Source: Mechercharimyces sp. CAU 1602
Lineage (GTDB): Bacteria > Bacillota > Bacilli > Thermoactinomycetales > JANTPT01
Direction of reading: 5' to 3'
Length of the DNA: 64,000 bases
Assembly: GCF_024753565.1 (NCBI RefSeq)
Contig: NZ_JANTPT010000001.1
Location: 964,513-1,028,512 of the forward strand
Under the pieces are notes generated by a model. That model ran no database searches, was not told where the DNA came from, and saw only the letters and a program-made list of their open reading frames with translations. The position numbers were made by a program, and so were the translations under genes. Below, piece after piece: positions 27,632-36,804 of the stretch (position 1 is the stretch's first letter; every line of letters starts with the position of its first letter).

Positions 27632-27665
27632 GAGCAGGACTTGTCCTGCTCTTTGTATTTTGTTG
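27632..27665 (+). terminator. hairpin in the cmk leader (attenuator or upstream terminator)
   Basis: GAGCAGGAC (27632-27640) pairs with GTCCTGCTC (27643-27651), followed by TTTGTATTTTGTT, ending just before the cmk ribosome site. It resembles a terminator in the leader of cmk, but no competing structure or ligand motif was recognised. Confidence 0.55.
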
Positions 27666-27681
27666 TTGGAGGACCCTCTTG

Positions 27682-28353
27682 ATGAAACGATTAATCGTTG
27701 CAATTGATGGACCTGCAGGAGCAGGAAAAAGTACTGTTGCTCGTCTTGTAGCACAGGAACTGGGATTAACCTATATCGATACAGGGGCGATGTATCGGGC
27801 AGTCGCATGGAAGTCGTTGCAGCTGGAGCAATTAACAGAGGATCGCGTAGCTCGTATGATGCAAGAGACGAGAATCACGCTGGAATCGACTGAATCGGGT
27901 TCATTGGTATACGTCGATGAGGTTGATGTTACCAGTCAGATCCGCACGTCTGAGGTTACTGCTCATGCCTCTTTTGTTGCTAAGATCCCGCAAGTGCGTC
28001 AGGCTTTGATTGAGATGCAACGCCAGATGGCTAACAGTGGAGTTGTGATGGATGGTCGAGACATTGGTACACACGTCTTTCCTAATGCGGAAGTGAAAGT
28101 GTTTTTGACAGCCTCGATCGAGGAACGTGCGCGTCGACGGTATGATGAGATGAAAGAAAAAGGTCTCCCTGTTGACTATGAGAAGTTGAAAGAGGAGATT
28201 GGTGCTCGCGATCATGCCGATCAAAACCGGACTCACGCTCCCTTACGACCTGCCGCTGACGCTCACCATGTGGACACGACAGGTCTTAGTATTTCAAATG
28301 TGGTAGAAGAGATCCTACAGCTGTGTCGAACGAAACTGGGTGCAGGAGAGTAG
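27682..28353 (+). CDS. cmk: cytidylate kinase
   Basis: A 223-residue kinase that phosphorylates CMP and dCMP with ATP in pyrimidine nucleotide synthesis and salvage. The P-loop IDGPAGAGKSTVARLVA is at residues 8-24, followed by IDTGAMYRAVAW, MDGRDIGTHVFPNAEVKVFLTAS and RDHADQNRTHAPLRPA. GGAGGA at 27668-27673 with eight-base spacing supports ATG 27682. It heads the cmk-plsC-ypfD run conserved in Bacillales. Confidence 0.96.
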   Translation: MKRLIVAIDGPAGAGKSTVARLVAQELGLTYIDTGAMYRAVAWKSLQLEQLTEDRVARMMQETRITLESTESGSLVYVDEVDVTSQIRTSEVTAHASFVAKIPQVRQALIEMQRQMANSGVVMDGRDIGTHVFPNAEVKVFLTASIEERARRRYDEMKEKGLPVDYEKLKEEIGARDHADQNRTHAPLRPAADAHHVDTTGLSISNVVEEILQLCRTKLGAGE

Positions 28354-28356
28354 CAT

Positions 28357-28944
28357 ATGTTATATCAGGTGTTAGGTTATTTTATGCGCCCATTATTTGC
28401 TGTACTCTTTCGCTGGGAAGTAGAAGGCTTTGAGAATATCCCTGAGAAGGATCCAGTTGTGTTTTGTTCTAATCATTTCTCTAATTGGGACCCTCCTGTG
28501 ATCGGTGCTGCTGGCCGGCGCACGTTGGCGATTATGGCAAAAAAAGAGCTACTAGATATCCCTGTAGTAGGACAGATTTTACAGGCATTGGGTGCTTTTC
28601 CAGTGCAGAGAGGTCTTGGGGATAACCAAGCGATTCAGTTAGCAGTAGCTGAATTGCATAAAGGCAAATCACTTCTTATCTTCCCTGAAGGGACTCGTTC
28701 GAAGACAGGAGAATTAGGAAGAGCACGCCCAGGAGTGATCATTATCGCAGAATCGGCAGGGCTTCCTATTGTACCGATTGCGATTGTAGGTCCTTATCAT
28801 CCGTTTAAAAAAATTCGCGTTATCTTTGGAGCGCCGATCGATGTAAAGCATGATCCCGCTTATGTGCAACTAGATGCACGTGCTAAAGCACAGAAGGTGA
28901 TGGATCAGATTGCGACTACGATTGAGCAGAAGAAGATAATGTGA
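28357..28944 (+). CDS. plsC: 1-acyl-sn-glycerol-3-phosphate acyltransferase
   Basis: A 195-residue membrane-associated acyltransferase making phosphatidic acid from lysophosphatidic acid. The catalytic HX4D box appears as CSNHFSNWDPPVIG. The glycerol-phosphate-binding block is LLIFPEGTRSKTGELGRARPG, and GLPIVPIAIVGP is the later motif. It begins three bases after the cmk stop, with GGAGAG inside the cmk 3' end as its ribosome site, so cmk and plsC are one operon. Confidence 0.94.
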   Translation: MLYQVLGYFMRPLFAVLFRWEVEGFENIPEKDPVVFCSNHFSNWDPPVIGAAGRRTLAIMAKKELLDIPVVGQILQALGAFPVQRGLGDNQAIQLAVAELHKGKSLLIFPEGTRSKTGELGRARPGVIIIAESAGLPIVPIAIVGPYHPFKKIRVIFGAPIDVKHDPAYVQLDARAKAQKVMDQIATTIEQKKIM

Positions 28945-29111
28945 ACATAAATTGGCGAGCAGCTTGTTCGCCATGGGGGCGTATCAACCGTCCCTCATGC
29001 TGACTGAAGGTACTCGATTACCCTTTGGATTGGTAAGCTCATATGCCGATTGGCAGGGCGAGTTGATAAGTCATCATAGTATTTGTATGTTAAATGAGGA
29101 GGTAGTCGTTC

Positions 29112-30272
29112 ATGGTGGAAGAAGAAATGAAGTCAGAAATGACAGAAGTGGCATCGCTTACACGCGGAGATGTTATCAAAGGTAAAGTAAGCAAGGTGGA
29201 AGATCGGCAGGCATTGGTGGATGTCGGCTATAAGTTTGACGGTGTCATTCCAATCTCTGAACTATCAAGTCTTCATATTGATAAGGTAGAAGACTTGCTC
29301 TCCGTAGGTGACGAAGTAGAAGTAAAAGTTCTTCGTATCAATGATGAGGAGGATAAGTTAATCTTATCTAAACGTGCTATTGATGCAGAGCAGGCGTGGG
29401 AAAATCTGAAAAAAGCACAAGAGACAGGTGAAGTGATTGAAGCCGATGTGGCCGATGTGGTTAAGGGCGGATTGGTTGTAGATCTTGGAGTGCGTGGATT
29501 TATACCAGCTTCACTGGTAGAGCGCCACTATGTTGAAGATTTTTCAGATTACAAAGGTCGTACCCTCCGCTTGAAAGTAATCGAAATGGATCCGGAAAAA
29601 AATAAATTGATCCTCTCGCAAAAAGCAGTATTGGACGATGAGGTAGAGACGAAAAAGCAAGATACATTAAATCAATTGGAAGAAGGACAAGTGCTAGATG
29701 GCGTTGTTCAACGCTTGACGGATTTCGGCGCATTTATTGATGTAGGTGGCGTGGATGGTCTTGTACATGTGTCTGAATTGGCATGGGAGCGAGTAGAACA
29801 CCCATCCGACGTTCTCACTGAGGGAGACGAAATCAAGGTGAAAGTGCTTAGTGTAGACCGTGATCATGAGCGCATCAGCTTGAGCTTGAAAGAAACCTTG
29901 CCGGGGCCGTGGGATGTTGTTTCTAGCTCGATTGCAACTGGTGACATCGTGAGCGGACAAGTGCGCCGCCTCGTTTCGTTCGGTGCATTCGTAGAAGTGC
30001 ATCCAGGGGTAGAAGGCTTGGTTCATATTTCTCAAATCTCGCACCGTCATATTGCTACACCGGAAGAGGTGCTGGAAGAGGGACAAGAAGTTAAGGTGAA
30101 GATTCTCGATATGCAGCCAGAGCAAAAGCGTATTAGCTTGAGCATTAAAGAGGTTGAACACGAAGAAGAACGCAAAGAAATTGAATCGTTCGAGCAGTCT
30201 AGCGATGATAACTCTAACTCCGGGATTACTTTAGGAGATATGTTTGGTGATCAACTGCGTCGCTTAAAATAA
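29112..30272 (+). CDS. ypfD: S1-domain protein, 30S ribosomal protein S1 homologue
   Basis: A 386-residue protein made of four S1 RNA-binding domains. They begin near residue 17 (RGDVIKGKVSKVEDRQALVD), 102 (ETGEVIEADVADVVKGGLVV), 188 (EGQVLDGVVQRLTDFGAFID) and 275 (TGDIVSGQVRRLVSFGAFVE). Each ends in a K-L/I-S-L/S motif. This is the four-domain form found in low-GC Gram-positives, which may act in translation of some mRNAs and is not always essential. GAGGAGGTAG precedes ATG 29112. The 167 bases between plsC and this gene hold no convincing gene. Confidence 0.94.
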   Translation: MVEEEMKSEMTEVASLTRGDVIKGKVSKVEDRQALVDVGYKFDGVIPISELSSLHIDKVEDLLSVGDEVEVKVLRINDEEDKLILSKRAIDAEQAWENLKKAQETGEVIEADVADVVKGGLVVDLGVRGFIPASLVERHYVEDFSDYKGRTLRLKVIEMDPEKNKLILSQKAVLDDEVETKKQDTLNQLEEGQVLDGVVQRLTDFGAFIDVGGVDGLVHVSELAWERVEHPSDVLTEGDEIKVKVLSVDRDHERISLSLKETLPGPWDVVSSSIATGDIVSGQVRRLVSFGAFVEVHPGVEGLVHISQISHRHIATPEEVLEEGQEVKVKILDMQPEQKRISLSIKEVEHEEERKEIESFEQSSDDNSNSGITLGDMFGDQLRRLK

Positions 30273-30282
30273 GAAGTTAGTA

Positions 30283-30315
30283 CAAAAAAACCAGCCTAGG
30301 GGCTGGTTTTTTTGT
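30283..30315 (+). terminator. terminator after ypfD
   Basis: ACAAAAAAACCAGCC pairs with GGCTGGTTTTTTTGT around a short loop. Confidence 0.9.
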
Positions 30316-30378
30316 ATGGATCCACCCTGTCATCGGTCATACTAAGGAAGTAAGTGTGGAAAGATTGGGGGGGTTAGG

Positions 30379-31272
30379 GTGAGTCTGGACTTGGTTTTGG
30401 GTTTAAGCGCCTATACACAAGCGGTAGTATTAGGAATCATTACGGGAATGGTTGTACGTATTCGTATGTTGCGTATCGATTATCGGCAATATCCAACCTA
30501 TCCTCATGGGCAGTTGATCCATCTTTCATTGGCGTTGATTGCAGCAGCTTTAGGAGCGATTGCCGTTCCTGCGCTGTTGGAACGCAATTATACCGCCGTC
30601 ACTTTTTTAACCTTGGCGGCACAACAGTTCCGTGATGTGCGCAATATGGAACGGGAAACCCTCTCGAACCTAGATAAAATGGAATTGGTTCCCCGCGGAG
30701 CTTCCTATATCGAAGGGATTGCGATGGTGTTTGAGGGTCGTAATTATTTAGTGATTCTTACATCTCTCATCACTGCATTTGCGGCTACGCTTGCCTCTTT
30801 ATGGGTAGGTATTCTGGTGGCTGTGTTTATGTTCGCTATTGCAGGCTGGCTCCGGACGGGCAAGAAGGTGGAAGATATAGCAGAAGTAGTAGAAGGGAAG
30901 TTACGGGTCGAAGGAGCTAGTCTCTATGTAGATGATATCTATTTGATGAATATTGGTTTGGAAGATAATCAACAAAAAATTTTACATAATGGGATTGGAT
31001 TGATTGCTAAACCTGCAGATAGTTCTGCCCGAATTACATTATCTAACTTGGGACAACGACAAGCGATTTTACATGACTCCAGTTCTATTCTGGGGGTATA
31101 TCGAGATACAGGAGAACCGGCTTTAACCCCGATTTCAAAACGCGACTTGGATGATGGAAGATTAGGTATTTTATTTTTGCCGCAAGAGCGCAATGTGCCG
31201 AAGGCAGTACAAGTGATTCGCAATGTGCCTGTACTGGAGAGTGCCGTTCACTTACCAAATCAATTTCCATAG
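30379..31272 (+). CDS. YIEGIA family membrane protein
   Basis: A 297-residue membrane protein named for its own conserved motif, seen here as ASYIEGIAMVFEGRNYLVIL (about residues 112-131). Three hydrophobic stretches (about 13-30, 49-68 and 133-156) precede a soluble C-terminal half with the repeated pattern VEDIAEVVEGKLRVEGASLY. The family is confined to spore-forming Firmicutes and lies next to der in many of them; its precise role is not established. GTG 30379 follows GGGGGGGTTAGG. It is paired with the small gene that follows. Confidence 0.88.
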   Translation: MSLDLVLGLSAYTQAVVLGIITGMVVRIRMLRIDYRQYPTYPHGQLIHLSLALIAAALGAIAVPALLERNYTAVTFLTLAAQQFRDVRNMERETLSNLDKMELVPRGASYIEGIAMVFEGRNYLVILTSLITAFAATLASLWVGILVAVFMFAIAGWLRTGKKVEDIAEVVEGKLRVEGASLYVDDIYLMNIGLEDNQQKILHNGIGLIAKPADSSARITLSNLGQRQAILHDSSSILGVYRDTGEPALTPISKRDLDDGRLGILFLPQERNVPKAVQVIRNVPVLESAVHLPNQFP

Positions 31273-31287
31273 GAAAGGGGAATGTAT

Positions 31288-31485
31288 ATGGGAGTAACGC
31301 TGGAGAAAAAGATTTTAGCCATTATTACAAGCAATAAAGAGAAAGTGGGGGGCGGAGCCCCCATCTTTGTAGCTCGCGACGCAGATGAATTAACGTCGAT
31401 CTCTTTTATCTTGGAGAAAATACTTGATGGAATCGCGCATAAGATAGATGAAGAAACCATGATTATCGTACGTCATGCGGGATAG
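31288..31485 (+). CDS. small capping-complex partner of the YIEGIA protein
   Basis: A 65-residue protein beginning MGVTLEKKILAIITSNKEKV with GGGAPIFVARDADEL in the middle. This matches the short protein routinely found after YIEGIA genes and annotated as the capping complex subunit for YIEGIA. AAAGGGG at 31274-31280 suits ATG 31288 better than the in-frame ATG at 31282, which is only one base from it. It starts 15 bases after the YIEGIA stop. Confidence 0.85.
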   Translation: MGVTLEKKILAIITSNKEKVGGGAPIFVARDADELTSISFILEKILDGIAHKIDEETMIIVRHAG

Positions 31486-31584
31486 AATAGTGGATTGTTT
31501 TCGATAGGCTAGAGCAGGTCGTAGTATGATACAATAGACGAGGCAAAATAAGTTTATTCGTAGGAGTAAGGAGCGTAAAAGAAG

Positions 31585-32901
31585 ATGTCGTATCCTGTAG
31601 TAGCAATCGTCGGTCGACCCAATGTGGGGAAGTCGACGTTATTTAATCGTATCGCAGGTGAGCGTATTTCCATTGTGGAAGATCAGCCTGGGATTACACG
31701 TGATCGTATTTATAGTCGTGGAGATTGGAATGGTAGGCCGTTTCATCTTATTGACACAGGCGGCTTAGAAATGGGCGGCAAGGATGAAATGCTGGATCAT
31801 ATTCGCCATCAAGCAGAGTTAGCAATCGAGGAAGCTGATGTGATCATCATGCTTGTTAACGGGAGCGAAGGAATTACTGCGGCGGATGAAGAAGTAGCTC
31901 ACATGTTATATCGCTCGAAAAAGCATGTTGTTTTAGGAGTAAATAAAATTGATCACCCTAAACATGTGGAAGCATTATATGAATTTTATAGCTTAGGTTT
32001 TGGCGATCCTATCGCTGTTTCTGCAGAACATGGTTCGGGGACTGGAGATTTATTAGATGAGGTGGTAGCTCTTTTCCCAGAGGAGGAAGGGGAAGAAGAG
32101 TACGATGCTGATACCATTCGTGTTTGTGTGATCGGTCGCCCTAATGCAGGGAAATCATCGCTTGTCAATACGATTTTAGGTGAAGAACGGGTGATTGTTA
32201 GCTCGGTGGCCGGGACGACTCGAGATGCTATTGATACACCGTTTACCCGCGATGGACAGGAGTATGTATTGATTGATACGGCTGGTATTCGTAAGCGTGG
32301 TAAAGTATATGAATCGACAGAAAAATATAGCGTCTTACGAGCACTAAAAGCATTAGAGCGAGCAGACGTCGCTCTTATTGTGATAGATGGTGAGCGAGGG
32401 ATTGCGGAGCAAGATAAGCGGATAGCAGGCTATGCTCATGAAGGAGGAAGAGCGTGCATCTTTGTTGTGAATAAGTGGGATGCTGTGGAAAAAGATGAAA
32501 GTACGATGCGACGGATGGAAGAAGAGGTTCGCGATCATTTCCACTTTATGAAGTATGCCCCTATTCTTTTTACATCTGCTAAAACAGGACAACGTGTGCA
32601 CAAAGTGCTACCAGTTGTACAACAAGTAGCAGAGCAACACGCTTTGCGAGTATCTACATCTGCGCTTAACGATGTGATTCAACACGCTTTGATTGCGACG
32701 CAACCACCGTCCGATAAAGGTAAGCGTTTACGTATTCAATATGCGACTCAAGTATCTGTAAAACCACCATTAATTTTGCTCTTTGTAAATGATCCAGAAA
32801 TTATGCATTTTAGTTATATGAGATATTTAGAAAACCGATTGCGGGAAGCGTTTGGCTTTGTCGGTACGCCTGTGCGCATTGGTCTGCGTAAGAAATCCTG
32901 A
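31585..32901 (+). CDS. der: ribosome biogenesis GTPase Der (EngA)
   Basis: A 438-residue GTPase with two G domains in tandem. Domain 1 has [12 protein letters not shown] at residues 9-20, DTGG and NKID. Domain 2 has [12 protein letters not shown] near 183, [10 protein letters not shown] and NKWD. A C-terminal KH-like domain (about 350-438) ends in basic residues (IGLRKKS). Der acts in late assembly of the 50S subunit. GTAAGGAGCG precedes the ATG. The order der-plsY-gpsA is conserved in Bacillales. Confidence 0.97.
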   Translation: MSYPVVAIVGRPNVGKSTLFNRIAGERISIVEDQPGITRDRIYSRGDWNGRPFHLIDTGGLEMGGKDEMLDHIRHQAELAIEEADVIIMLVNGSEGITAADEEVAHMLYRSKKHVVLGVNKIDHPKHVEALYEFYSLGFGDPIAVSAEHGSGTGDLLDEVVALFPEEEGEEEYDADTIRVCVIGRPNAGKSSLVNTILGEERVIVSSVAGTTRDAIDTPFTRDGQEYVLIDTAGIRKRGKVYESTEKYSVLRALKALERADVALIVIDGERGIAEQDKRIAGYAHEGGRACIFVVNKWDAVEKDESTMRRMEEEVRDHFHFMKYAPILFTSAKTGQRVHKVLPVVQQVAEQHALRVSTSALNDVIQHALIATQPPSDKGKRLRIQYATQVSVKPPLILLFVNDPEIMHFSYMRYLENRLREAFGFVGTPVRIGLRKKS

Positions 32902-32930
32902 TAGCAGATATAGTTGGGGGTGAAGAAACC

Positions 32931-33524
32931 ATGATGCTTGTGGCTTTATTTCTCGCTTATACTCTAGGCTCAATCAGCTTTAGTTATTGGATTTTACGTT
33001 TGGTACGCGGAATTGACATCCGTGAACATGGAAGTGGCAATGCTGGAGCCACTAACACTCTCCGTGTGGGTGGGAAAACTTTAGCCATCATTGTTTTTAT
33101 ACTTGATGTAGTAAAAGGGATGGCAGCGGTATGGATAGGTATTCTCTTAAGTGATGGGAACGAGATCGTTCCTTTATTATGTGGTCTCTTTGTGGTCGCT
33201 GGGCATAATTGGCCCATCTTGATGAAGTTCCGAGGGGGTAAAGGAGTGGCGACCACGATAGGGGTGATCACGGTTTTATACTTACAAGCAGGTCTACTAG
33301 CTGGGCTAGTTGCTATTGTATTCATCTATCTTACGAAGTACGTTTCACTCGGTTCGCTCGTGTTCGTTACGGCTCTGCCACTCTTTATCTGGTTGCTACA
33401 ATACGAACCCCTTCACTATTCACTTACCTTTAGTTTAATGATTATGCTATTCGCTTATATACAGCATCGAGCGAACATTGGCAGAATGATTAGAGGCGAG
33501 GAGAATCGGTTGGGTTCCAAATAA
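32931..33524 (+). CDS. plsY: acyl-phosphate:glycerol-3-phosphate acyltransferase
   Basis: A 197-residue, five-segment membrane acyltransferase that uses acyl-phosphate made by PlsX to form lysophosphatidic acid. Signatures are YTLGSISFSYWI, IREHGSGNAGATNTLR (glycerol-phosphate site) and AGHNWPILMKFRGGKGVATT. Start is one of two adjacent ATGs behind GGGGGTGAAG. It sits 19 bases before gpsA, which makes its glycerol-3-phosphate substrate, so the pair forms a phospholipid operon. Confidence 0.95.
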   Translation: MMLVALFLAYTLGSISFSYWILRLVRGIDIREHGSGNAGATNTLRVGGKTLAIIVFILDVVKGMAAVWIGILLSDGNEIVPLLCGLFVVAGHNWPILMKFRGGKGVATTIGVITVLYLQAGLLAGLVAIVFIYLTKYVSLGSLVFVTALPLFIWLLQYEPLHYSLTFSLMIMLFAYIQHRANIGRMIRGEENRLGSK

Positions 33525-33543
33525 ATAGTGAGAGGGTGAGAGG

Positions 33544-34560
33544 ATGGCAAAAGTAGCCGTTGTGGGTGCGGGAAGCTGGGGAACTGCGTTGGCAGCTGTG
33601 CTTGCAGATAACGGGAATGAGGTTTTGTTATGGGCACGGCATGCTGAAGTGGTAACAACGATCAATGAGAAAAGATGCAATCAGAAGTACTTACCTACTC
33701 ACTCCTTGCCAGACGGTTTACAGGCAACGTCGTCAATGATGGACGCGGTTGATGGAGCGGAACTAATATTGGTTGCGGTTCCTTCGCATGCATTGCGAGC
33801 AGTAGTGAGAGAAGTGCGTCCATATCTGGGAGAAGAGGCGCTGGTTGTTCATGCAACCAAAGGATTTGAGTTGGATTCGTTAAAAAGAATGTCTGAAGTG
33901 ATTGTTGAAGAGGTACCATCAATAGGGAATCGTGTAGCTGTCCTCTCAGGTCCTAGCCATGCAGAAGAAGTGATCGCTAAACAACCTACTACAGTAGTGA
34001 TCGCCTCACACTCGGAACAGACTGCATGTGTCGCACAGTCACTCTTTATAAACTCCTATTTTCGTGTTTACACCAATCCTGATGTGATTGGAGTGGAGAT
34101 TGGAGGAGCCCTTAAAAATATTATCGCTCTGGGAGCAGGACTGTCTGATGGACTTGGCTTTGGTGATAATGCGAAGGCGGCTTTGATGACCCGTGGACTG
34201 GCAGAGATGACGCGTCTAGGAACGAAAATGGGTGCAGACGCAATTACTTTTTTGGGTTTAGCAGGTGTAGGTGATTTGATGGTAACGTGTACGAGTCATC
34301 ATAGTCGAAATTGGCGTGCGGGCCATCTGCTAGGACAAGGTAAGGCATTAGAGGATGTGTTACAAGAGATGGGTATGGTTGTGGAGGGTGTGAAAACTAC
34401 TCGGGCAACACAGCGCTTAGCTACCTCTTTTGAGGTGGAAATGCCCATTACCACTGCTTTATACAAAGTGCTATTCGAAGGGATGGAACCGCGTCTGGCG
34501 GTGGAAGCATTGATGAATAGAGGGAAAACTTCGGAGGCGGCAGAACTTTTAAAGGGCTAA
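33544..34560 (+). CDS. gpsA: glycerol-3-phosphate dehydrogenase [NAD(P)+]
   Basis: A 338-residue cytoplasmic enzyme reducing dihydroxyacetone phosphate to sn-glycerol-3-phosphate. The Rossmann motif VVGAGSWGTALAAVLADNG is at the N-terminus. LSGPSHAEEV, the catalytic-lysine region EIGGALKNIIALGAGLSDGL and GDLMVTCTSHHSRN follow. Length is typical. GTGAGAGGATG supplies the ribosome site. The transcription unit probably ends at the strong hairpin at 34712-34750. Confidence 0.97.
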   Translation: MAKVAVVGAGSWGTALAAVLADNGNEVLLWARHAEVVTTINEKRCNQKYLPTHSLPDGLQATSSMMDAVDGAELILVAVPSHALRAVVREVRPYLGEEALVVHATKGFELDSLKRMSEVIVEEVPSIGNRVAVLSGPSHAEEVIAKQPTTVVIASHSEQTACVAQSLFINSYFRVYTNPDVIGVEIGGALKNIIALGAGLSDGLGFGDNAKAALMTRGLAEMTRLGTKMGADAITFLGLAGVGDLMVTCTSHHSRNWRAGHLLGQGKALEDVLQEMGMVVEGVKTTRATQRLATSFEVEMPITTALYKVLFEGMEPRLAVEALMNRGKTSEAAELLKG

Positions 34561-34711
34561 TATAGGCATTTTGGCTGTTACCAGTTGGACATTACTTTCA
34601 TACGCTGTAGTACATCCTACCAACACCATAACTTAACGCTCTTTGTTGATCAGGGAAGGGACCAGTTGGTCACATAGTGGATAGTTTTCAATGGATGAGG
34701 GTAGGTATGGT

Positions 34712-34750
34712 AAGGGGGTAACACGGTAATCCGTGTTACCCCCCTTTTTT
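34712..34750. terminator. strong bidirectional terminator
   Basis: GGGGGTAACACGG pairs with CCGTGTTACCCCC, with AAGG on the left and TTTTTT on the right, ending both gpsA and the converging Pro/Gln-rich gene. The 188 bases between the two genes hold nothing else recognised. Confidence 0.9.
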
Positions 34751-35552
34751 ACTTTCCGCTTTTGAGCAGAGAAGAAATGATTCCTCTTACAATGGGCGAC
34801 TGCATCAGTTTCATCATTTTTCCTAGGTCGACGAATTCCAGCAGTTTAAGCATAGCAAGCGGGTTACTGCCCCCTCCTTTATTTGTTCCCTTATTCTGCT
34901 CATTTGGAGGAAAGAGGGGAAGATTTGGGGTAGAGCCTTTGTCTTTATTATTGTCTTGGAAAAAAGGAAAGGGAGGGGCAGCATCGGTCTGTTGGTTATT
35001 GGAAGGGGCGTAATCGGAGAAAGGCTGGTTGGATTCTGGTTGTTGTTCGTAATAGGGGTATGGGGGAGGTGAGGATGGACGCCGGCGAGGTTTAGATGGA
35101 CGCCTAGGTTGATTAAAGTCGGGAAAAGGTTGGTTTTCAAAATCGGAATGAGTGTCAGGTTGTGGATATGCGTTTCGTTCTTCTGTAGGGGTGCGTGTTG
35201 ATTGACCATCTTGGTTATTAAAATATTTCTGTGCAAATTCGAACATTTGGTAAGTGGAGTCAAACATTTTCTCCACACGTTGCAAAGAACTACTCAAATC
35301 TTGTACAGTGGAACGTATTGTGAAGAAATTGCCTAAAAGACTAGCTAAATTAAACGAAGAGAGGGATTTATCTTTTGTTGTTGGTAGCTGGGGGGATTGT
35401 GCTTGATACCGCGGTGTTGGTGTGGATCGCCTGGGCCTCGTGGTCCGGTTACGCGGTTTGGCAGGGGGTCTTTTTTTGGGTCGCTGCTGCGGTGTGGCTT
35501 TTTGCTGAGCGTGAAGAGCAGGACTTTTCTGTACGATGGGACGTTGTTTCAT
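34749..35552 (-). CDS. Pro/Gln/Lys-rich protein of unknown function
   Basis: A 267-residue, low-complexity, basic protein. Residues 1-60 are rich in Lys, Arg, Pro and Gln (for example QQRPKKRPPAKPRNRTTRPR). A helical stretch at about 66-115 (LASLLGNFFTIRSTVQDLSS) precedes a long disordered Pro/Asn/Gln region (RPSSPPPYPYYEQQPESNQP). A conserved-looking C-terminal helix (LLEFVDLGKMMKLMQSPIVR) closes it. The layout recalls disordered spore-coat or YqfQ/VrrA-like proteins, but I cannot assign a family. It is inserted on the opposite strand between gpsA and the yphE/yphF-like genes. Confidence 0.75.
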   Translation of the reverse strand: MKQRPIVQKSPALHAQQKATPQQRPKKRPPAKPRNRTTRPRRSTPTPRYQAQSPQLPTTKDKSLSSFNLASLLGNFFTIRSTVQDLSSSLQRVEKMFDSTYQMFEFAQKYFNNQDGQSTRTPTEERNAYPQPDTHSDFENQPFPDFNQPRRPSKPRRRPSSPPPYPYYEQQPESNQPFSDYAPSNNQQTDAAPPFPFFQDNNKDKGSTPNLPLFPPNEQNKGTNKGGGSNPLAMLKLLEFVDLGKMMKLMQSPIVRGIISSLLKSGK

Positions 35553-35698
35553 AATACGCGACCTCCATCTAGGGCTGATGTCTTTTCATCCTATTCCTGT
35601 GCCCCCCGTTTCGAGCAAGGCATGCGCCCGCAATATGCGTAGGTATATGCGGATTTGCTATAATGGAAATGAATTCTTTAGAGAAGGATGGATGAAGA

Positions 35699-35860
35699 GT
35701 GGACTTTTATATTGCCATTACGTTGATTTTAGTGATAAACATAGCTGTAGCTGTAGCGCGTGTTACAAAATTTAAGTGGTTACGGTGGTTACTTTGGGGT
35801 GTGGCTATTCTGATGTTACTCCCCGCATTGATGTTCGGTTTGCGCGCGCTGACGGTATAA
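35699..35860 (+). CDS. small membrane protein, DUF2768-like (YphE position)
   Basis: A 53-residue protein from GTG 35699 to TAA 35858-35860. It has two hydrophobic segments (ITLILVINIAVAVARV and LLWGVAILMLLPALMFGL) separated by a basic turn (TKFKWLRW). Location between gpsA and the YphF-like gene and the two-segment layout match YphE/DUF2768 of Bacillus. AAGGATGG at 35684-35691 provides a ribosome site, and its stop is immediately followed by the ribosome site of the next gene. Sequence similarity is too slight to be sure of the family. Confidence 0.65.
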   Translation: MDFYIAITLILVINIAVAVARVTKFKWLRWLLWGVAILMLLPALMFGLRALTV

Positions 35861-35872
35861 GGAGAGATGAAT

Positions 35873-36577
35873 ATGAATATGCGATTTGTGGTGGTTCTGT
35901 TCCCATTACTGATGTTGGTTTCCGGCTGTGGAAATCCAACTAACTGGGCAAACAATAACGAAGGAGATTTGCTACAGCATGTCGGACGGGTGCAATCGGA
36001 AGTGGATGCTTATCTTGATCAAAATGATGGGCGTTTGCCGATTCGCTCTGGAGGGGAGCAGAAGCCTCTTTATCAAAAGTATGTAATTAACTTTCATGAA
36101 CTGGGCTCCAAACCGCCTTCGTCTGGTTATGAACAAGGGGGGCACTACTTGTTTGTATTGGTAGATGAAAAAGATCCAACAGTGAAGCTGTTTGATGTTC
36201 GAGTTTCCCAGAGCGTAGCCTCTGTTCAGATGGCAGTGAACCGTTATCTTAACGATAAACGAGAGTTGCCTAAAAATGAAGAAGTAAGTTCCGGCTTTTA
36301 TCGAGTAGATTTTAGCAAACTTAACATGGAACCCGTCACTGTTCCTAGTTCATATTCGGGAGAAATTCAGCTCCCTTTAGTGATGGATAAGAGTGGGGGC
36401 ATATTTGTCGATTATCGGATGGATGTTATGCAGATCATACAGCAGCAAAAGGAGAAAATACAAGAGGGAACGGATGCGAGAGAATTATTGCTAGAGTCTT
36501 CTATTTACGTACCCGCACATTCACCTCCTACTATTTTTCGAGATGGGGATCCAGTTTTCGTTGAAAAAAGAGACTAA
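35873..36577 (+). CDS. lipoprotein, YphF-like
   Basis: A 234-residue predicted lipoprotein: MNMRFVVVLFPLLMLVSGCG is a signal peptide with lipobox LVSGC. The mature part has two similar halves (DLLQHVGRVQSEVDAYLDQN and SVASVQMAVNRYLNDKRELP), each opening with a helix followed by the phrase LPIRSG/LPKNEE, suggesting an internal duplication. Position next to spoIVA matches B. subtilis yphF. Three in-frame ATGs exist; GGAGAG ends at 35866, so ATG 35873 has the best spacing. Function is unknown. Confidence 0.8.
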   Translation: MNMRFVVVLFPLLMLVSGCGNPTNWANNNEGDLLQHVGRVQSEVDAYLDQNDGRLPIRSGGEQKPLYQKYVINFHELGSKPPSSGYEQGGHYLFVLVDEKDPTVKLFDVRVSQSVASVQMAVNRYLNDKRELPKNEEVSSGFYRVDFSKLNMEPVTVPSSYSGEIQLPLVMDKSGGIFVDYRMDVMQIIQQQKEKIQEGTDARELLLESSIYVPAHSPPTIFRDGDPVFVEKRD

Positions 36578-36639
36578 AAAAGTGTATATATAGCTACTAT
36601 GGGGCATAAGATGAACGACAAGTAAAGGCGAAGGAGTGG

Positions 36640-36786
36640 GTGCGTTTGGAAAGCTGGTTATTCCACTTGATTTCCATACCGGCCATCTTTGTGATGGGTC
36701 GTTTATCTGCCTCGGTGAAAATCGTAGGATTTCGTACTAAATCAGTAGTAGGGAGTAGCAAACGCCAGAAACGAGTGATCCGGTGA
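36640..36786 (+). CDS. possible small protein, 48 residues
   Basis: A short frame from GTG 36640 to TGA 36784-36786 encodes a hydrophobic N-terminus (LESWLFHLISIPAIFVMGRL) and a basic tail ending SKRQKRVIR. AAGGAG at 36631-36636 is well placed. The stop codon falls within the loop side of the terminator at 36769-36804, as for real 3' ends. No family is recognised. Otherwise the 348 bases between the YphF-like gene and spoIVA hold only the terminator and probably the spoIVA promoter. Confidence 0.4.
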   Translation: MRLESWLFHLISIPAIFVMGRLSASVKIVGFRTKSVVGSSKRQKRVIR

Positions 36787-36804
36787 GGATGACTCGTTTT
36801 TATT
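36769..36804 (+). terminator. terminator upstream of spoIVA
   Basis: AAACGAGT (36769-36776) pairs with ACTCGTTT (36792-36799), with an inner ATCC/GGAT, followed by TTTATT. Confidence 0.8.

Noticed and set aside
28952-29185. 77-residue frame between plsC and ypfD
   Set aside because: It starts at a TTG-type codon without a ribosome site, overlaps the ypfD start and has no recognisable features.
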